Positions 33,374 through 36,498 of a stretch of DNA of 36,498 nucleotides are shown one piece after another (position 1 is the first letter of the stretch; each line of letters begins with the position of its first letter). The position numbers and the translations under genes are program-made. Origin of the DNA: Immundisolibacter sp. (lineage in GTDB: Bacteria; Pseudomonadota; Gammaproteobacteria; Immundisolibacterales; Immundisolibacteraceae); assembly GCF_041601295.1 (NCBI RefSeq), contig NZ_JBFIII010000014.1, positions 1 through 36,498 of the forward strand, given 5' to 3'. The notes under the pieces are model-generated. The model was given only the letters and a program-made list of their open reading frames with translations, searched no databases and was not told the DNA's origin.

Positions 33374-34189
33374 CTACAGGTCCTCGCCGCCGGCCATTTT
33401 GGTAAAACCGCGGGCGCCCAAGCCCCCATCGGTATTGATGACCACACCGGTCATCGGCGACGAATTGGCGCGCGAGGCGAGCAACACGTAGGGCCCGCAA
33501 TAATCCTCTGGCACGGCAGCGATTTGCAGCGGACTGAAGGCACGCATCATGTCTTCCAGGCCTTCCATCTGGCTCAGCTTGACGTCGGCAGTGCCGGTCG
33601 CCGCAAGCCCGCCAAGTTCGGTTTTCATGCCACCCGGCGCGACACCGTTGACGCGCACCTTCGGTGCCAGTTCGTAGGCCAGCTCACGCACAAGACCAAC
33701 CACAGCGTGCTTGGAGGCGGTATAAATCGGCCCGCCGCCAGCCGGATAAAAGCCGGCATTGGATATGGTGTAGATGATGCTGCCGCGGGTCTTGAGCAGT
33801 TCCGGCAGGGCCGCTTTGGCGCCCAACAGGTAACCTTTTACGTTGACCGCGAACAGTTCATCGAAGGCGGCCGAAATCTTGTCGGCATCGATCTGCGGCA
33901 GGGTCTGGAAGTAATCGAACACCCCGGCGTTGCCGATGAAGGTGTCCAGGTGCCCAAAGCGCGCCACCGTTTCCTGTACTACACGGGCGTTGTCGGCATA
34001 GGTGGTGACGTTACCGGTAACCGCCAGCACGCGTTCGCCAAAATCCTGCGTGAGCTGTGCGGCCTTTGCCGGATCGCGTTCCAGCACGCCCACCGATGCG
34101 CCTTCGGCGATGAACCGCTGCACCAGCGCTCGGCCCAGGCCAGAGCCGCCGCCCGTAATGATCGCAACCGTGTTATCCAACCAGCCCAT
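33374..34189 (-). CDS. cis-dihydrodiol dehydrogenase, short-chain dehydrogenase family (BphB-like)
   Basis: A 271-residue SDR: cofactor motif TGGGSGLG (12-19), GNAGV (86-90), and catalytic S143 in TISNAGFYPAGGGP with Y156-x3-K160 (YTASK). The block ELAPKVRVNGVAPGGMKTEL is characteristic of BphB/HcaB-like cis-dihydrodiol dehydrogenases. These oxidise the dioxygenase product to a catechol with NAD+. It is the first gene of the operon leading to the Rieske alpha (82 bp gap) and beta genes. Start ATG 34189 has an AGGAG box. A different SDR substrate cannot be excluded, but the operon fits strongly. Confidence 0.88.
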   Translation of the reverse strand: MGWLDNTVAIITGGGSGLGRALVQRFIAEGASVGVLERDPAKAAQLTQDFGERVLAVTGNVTTYADNARVVQETVARFGHLDTFIGNAGVFDYFQTLPQIDADKISAAFDELFAVNVKGYLLGAKAALPELLKTRGSIIYTISNAGFYPAGGGPIYTASKHAVVGLVRELAYELAPKVRVNGVAPGGMKTELGGLAATGTADVKLSQMEGLEDMMRAFSPLQIAAVPEDYCGPYVLLASRANSSPMTGVVINTDGGLGARGFTKMAGGEDL

Positions 34190-34297
34190 GTGCTTCTCCT
34201 GCGGTCCCTGCTATCACAGCGCTCGTTAGTGGCGCCTCGCCGTCCGGATTGTAGCAGTCGCTTCCAGCCGGTCCGGCTATCTGGTCTGAGGGTCAAA

Positions 34298-34348
34298 TTG
34301 CGCGGATACTGAGCTATCGTTAAGATCACCGCCTCTCCTAATATTTAG
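34298..34348 (+). promoter_or_regulatory. Candidate sigma-70 promoter and operator of the second oxygenase operon
   Basis: TTGCGC (34298-34303), a 17-base spacer and TAAGAT (34321-34326), 102 bases before the ATG at 34428. A small inverted repeat CTAA-TAT-TTAG (34338-34348) lies near the expected +1, where a repressor could act. It is in the divergent intergenic region shared with the dihydrodiol dehydrogenase operon. Inferred by eye. Confidence 0.4.
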
Positions 34349-34427
34349 TAGGGGCGTGCCCGGCAACGCCGAAAAGCCGGGTGTGCCCGTCTACCCACGC
34401 CGACGCCACGCCGAGCCGGAGGCCCCC

Positions 34428-35753
34428 ATGAAGCCGTTCGAACCCATTAATCTTGACGCCTATCTTGATGAGCGCCCGAGCGAGGGCGTGATCCGCGTCG
34501 ACCGGTCTATCTTCACCGATCCGGCTCTTTTCGAGCTGGAGATGGAACAGATCTGGGAGCGTACGTGGCTGTATGTCTGTCACGAAAGCCAGCTGCCGAA
34601 CCCCGGCGATTTCCTGACCACCTACCTGGGCCGTCAGCCGGTGATCGTGATCCGCGGCGTCTCCGGTCAGGTGAATATCTTCATCAACGCGTGCGCCCAT
34701 CGTGGGTCGCTGCTGGTCCATGAGGAACGCGGCAATCGCACCGACATGACGTGTTTCTTCCATGGTTGGTGTTTCGATACCGACGGCAAGGTGCAGTCGA
34801 TCACGCGTGAGAAGGGTGGGGGTTACCCGGATCAGTTCAGCAAGGAAAACTACAACCTGACCTCGGTGCCGCGGGTGGAGTCCTATCGCGGATTTGTGTT
34901 CGCTTCCCTGAGTAATGAGGTGCCGACACTCACGGCGCACCTGCGCGATGCGCGGGTCATGCTCGACCTGATGGCCGACCAAGGCGGCGAGGACGGGCTT
35001 GAGGTCCTGCGCGGCATCTCGACCTACACCTACGACGGCAACTGGAAGCTGCAGGCCGAGAACGGGGTGGATGGCTACCACGTGCACGGTTTGCACGTGA
35101 ACTTTGCCCTGACAACCCAGAACCGCGAGCGTGTCCGTGCCGGGGGCAACCCGACCAAGTCCATGGACGTGTCGCAGCTGGGTAACCTCGACGCCGGGTT
35201 TTTCGACTTCGGCAACGGTCATGTTGTGCTGTGGGGCGACTGGCCGAATCGCGGTGACCGGCGTCCTAATTTCCACATGTACGACGAGTGGACCCGCCAG
35301 TTCGGCAAGGTGCGGGCGGAATGGATGATCGGCAAGCTGCGCAATACCTTGATCTACCCCAATGTATTCCTGATGGACCAGATGTCCTCGCAGATACGGG
35401 TGTTCCGGCCGATTGCCGTGGACAAGACCGAGGTCACCATTTTTGCGATCGCCCCCAAGGGCGAGGCTCAGGCCAATCGCTCGCACCGCATCCGCCAGTA
35501 CGAGGATTTTTTCAACGCTTCGGGTATGGCGACTCCGGACGATCTGTCAGAGTTTGCTTATGCGCATCACGCCTATCAGGGGCGTCTCGCCCGCTGGAGT
35601 GACCTGTCGCGCGGGGTGAAGTTCCTGACCAAGGGCGCCGATGCCCGCGCCGTGGCGCTGGGCGTGAACCCCGAATACTGCGGCGGCAAGGTGGAGGACG
35701 AAGGCATCTTCCTGGCCCAACACCGCCGTTGGCTGGATTTGATGCAGCAGTAG
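34428..35753 (+). CDS. Rieske ring-hydroxylating dioxygenase, alpha subunit (benzoate/anthranilate type)
   Basis: A 441-residue protein; ATG 34428 follows ggagg at 34418-34422, while the in-frame ATG-less extension to 34356 looks non-coding. Rieske ligands C89-x-H91 (CAHRGSL) and C109-x2-H112 (CFFHGW). Iron site ENGVDGYHVHGLH with D215, H218 and H223; probable third ligand in QYEDFFN. It shares the family opening (FTDPALFELEMEQIWE) and whole architecture with BenA/AntA and with the paralogue at 4532. The beta subunit follows 62 bp downstream. It dihydroxylates an aromatic carboxylate or similar ring; the substrate is unspecified. Confidence 0.93.
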   Translation: MKPFEPINLDAYLDERPSEGVIRVDRSIFTDPALFELEMEQIWERTWLYVCHESQLPNPGDFLTTYLGRQPVIVIRGVSGQVNIFINACAHRGSLLVHEERGNRTDMTCFFHGWCFDTDGKVQSITREKGGGYPDQFSKENYNLTSVPRVESYRGFVFASLSNEVPTLTAHLRDARVMLDLMADQGGEDGLEVLRGISTYTYDGNWKLQAENGVDGYHVHGLHVNFALTTQNRERVRAGGNPTKSMDVSQLGNLDAGFFDFGNGHVVLWGDWPNRGDRRPNFHMYDEWTRQFGKVRAEWMIGKLRNTLIYPNVFLMDQMSSQIRVFRPIAVDKTEVTIFAIAPKGEAQANRSHRIRQYEDFFNASGMATPDDLSEFAYAHHAYQGRLARWSDLSRGVKFLTKGADARAVALGVNPEYCGGKVEDEGIFLAQHRRWLDLMQQ

Positions 35754-35757
35754 GCGT

Positions 35758-35778
35758 GGGCGCGGCATGCCCGCTCCC
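35758..35778. repeat. Imperfect inverted repeat between oxygenase subunit genes
   Basis: gggcgcggcatgcccgctccc, a near-palindrome centred on gcatgc, in the 62-bp gap between the alpha and beta genes. It could stabilise the upstream transcript and so set the alpha:beta ratio, or be one of the dispersed GC-rich repeats. Confidence 0.4.
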
Positions 35779-35815
35779 AGGCCAAGCGCGATTCGCTGAC
35801 TACTAGGGATTAACC

Positions 35816-36304
35816 ATGGACGACGTCGCGCGTTGCGCTGACCTGCTTTATACCGAGGCTCGCCTGATAGATCTCAAGCAATGGGATGACTGGCTTGCCC
35901 TGTACCTGCCCAGTGCCGAGTTCTGGATTCCGGCCTGGGATAGCGAACTGAGCTATATCGACGATCCACAGAACGAAATCTCGCTTATCTACTATCCCGA
36001 CCGCACCGGGCTGGAAGATCGTGTGTTTCGCCTGCGTACCGGTATGTCGTCGGCCTCGGTGCCGCTGCCGCGCACCAGTCATCTGATCGGTAATGTGCAG
36101 GCGAGCAAGCAGGCCGATGGCGATTTCCTGGTCCATGCCTGTTGGAACGTGACCTACTTCAAGCACAAGCAAACGCATTTTTTTGCCGGCCAGTACGAGT
36201 ACACGCTGCGCCCGCAAGACGACGGCAGCCTGCGGATCGCCCGCAAGAAGGTCATTGTGATCAACGATCTGATTCCGCAGGTACTGGACTTCTATCACGT
36301 CTGA
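35816..36304 (+). CDS. Ring-hydroxylating dioxygenase beta subunit (BenB/AntB-like)
   Basis: A 162-residue NTF2-like protein with the family block LEDRVFRLRTGMSSASVPLP followed by RTSHLIGNVQ, and the C-terminal RIARKKVIVINDLIPQVLDFY. It is the structural partner of the alpha subunit at 34428. Length and sequence pattern match the small subunits of benzoate and anthranilate 1,2-dioxygenases. ATG 35816 has an aggga box. The gene is followed after 17 bp by a substrate-binding-protein-like gene on the same strand. Confidence 0.9.
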   Translation: MDDVARCADLLYTEARLIDLKQWDDWLALYLPSAEFWIPAWDSELSYIDDPQNEISLIYYPDRTGLEDRVFRLRTGMSSASVPLPRTSHLIGNVQASKQADGDFLVHACWNVTYFKHKQTHFFAGQYEYTLRPQDDGSLRIARKKVIVINDLIPQVLDFYHV

Positions 36305-36321
36305 CCGCGCGGGGGTTTGCG

Positions 36322-36498
36322 ATGGACACCGTTAACTGGGGCACGCCGCCGGTGGGCCTGTTCAACTTCCCGATCGAGTTGTGGCAGAAGACCGGCCGTT
36401 TTGCCGAGCGCGGGTTGGAGCTGACCCTGTCCAGTCACCTCACCGGAGAGGAGTATGGGGCGCGTATCCGTGCGGGTGCCTACGACATGGGCCAGATC
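36322..36498 (+). CDS. NMT1/THI5-like substrate-binding-fold protein (partial, runs off the edge)
   Basis: 59 residues are visible: MDTVNWGTPPVGLFNFPIEL, then a helix WQKTGRFAERGLELTLSSHL, then T-G-E-E-Y and GARIRAGAYDMGQ. This is the N-terminal lobe pattern of type-2 periplasmic binding proteins of the NitT/TauT/NMT1 group (strand, short loop, helix, G-L-E-V strand, L-x-x-G-x-x-D). There is no signal peptide, so it may be cytoplasmic or a non-transport relative. It is directly downstream of the oxygenase genes and probably in their operon. Confidence 0.6.
   Translation, partial: MDTVNWGTPPVGLFNFPIELWQKTGRFAERGLELTLSSHLTGEEYGARIRAGAYDMGQI

Overview
The window is a high-GC proteobacterial chromosome segment, most likely from a gammaproteobacterium specialised in degrading aromatic or polycyclic compounds. 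The amgK-murU pair, a PA0069-type radical SAM gene, dnaG-rpoD followed by a CAT-anticodon tRNA, and a PGPGW-type membrane protein all point to Gammaproteobacteria. The catabolic load is three ring-hydroxylating oxygenase alpha subunits, two beta subunits, a cis-dihydrodiol dehydrogenase, an epoxide hydrolase, a UbiD-type decarboxylase tail and a quinohemoprotein alcohol dehydrogenase. It recalls PAH degraders such as Immundisolibacter, but that is inference from gene content, not a measured match.

Left part (1-7.1 kb): the end of a UbiD-like gene, then two integron-type gene cassettes with attC sites (506-586 and 1030-1089) and no integrase in view. One cassette carries a two-gene toxin/antitoxin-like pair. 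A PAP2 phosphatase gene follows. Next is a REP/RAYT mosaic (1975-2866): four REP copies, a RAYT transposase gene killed by a TGA at a conserved Trp position, and displaced remnants of the PAP2 and RAYT 3' ends. Then come an epoxide hydrolase, a carboxymuconolactone decarboxylase-like gene, a divergent benzoate-dioxygenase-type Rieske alpha subunit without a partner, and a sterol-desaturase-family membrane protein.

Middle (7.2-18.4 kb): a TonB-dependent receptor directly behind a PQQ/heme alcohol dehydrogenase, an ABC half-exporter, an MFS permease, a PduO-type cobalamin adenosyltransferase with a small membrane protein, and the cell-wall recycling operon amgK-murU-(PGPGW protein). The block ends at tRNA-Thr(CGT).

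Island (18,334-24,628): an integrative element inserted in the 3' half of tRNA-Thr, bounded by perfect 48-bp direct repeats. It has a tyrosine integrase, repeated TGTAGCC arm-type motifs at both ends, a RelE/HigB-HigA-type toxin-antitoxin operon, an IS3-family insertion with a broken orfB, a second fossil integrase 3' end, and several small or decayed genes. One of these (19753-20274) shows DNA-glycosylase-like motifs.

Right part (24.7-36.5 kb): an AhpD-like protein, cca, a radical SAM gene, a CAT tRNA, rpoD and dnaG. Directly upstream of dnaG on the same strand lies a catabolic operon (dihydrodiol dehydrogenase, Rieske alpha, Rieske beta). It diverges from a second, benzoate/anthranilate-type oxygenase (alpha and beta) followed by the start of a substrate-binding-protein-like gene. 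No oxygenase ferredoxin or reductase gene is visible, so the electron-transfer partners must lie elsewhere.
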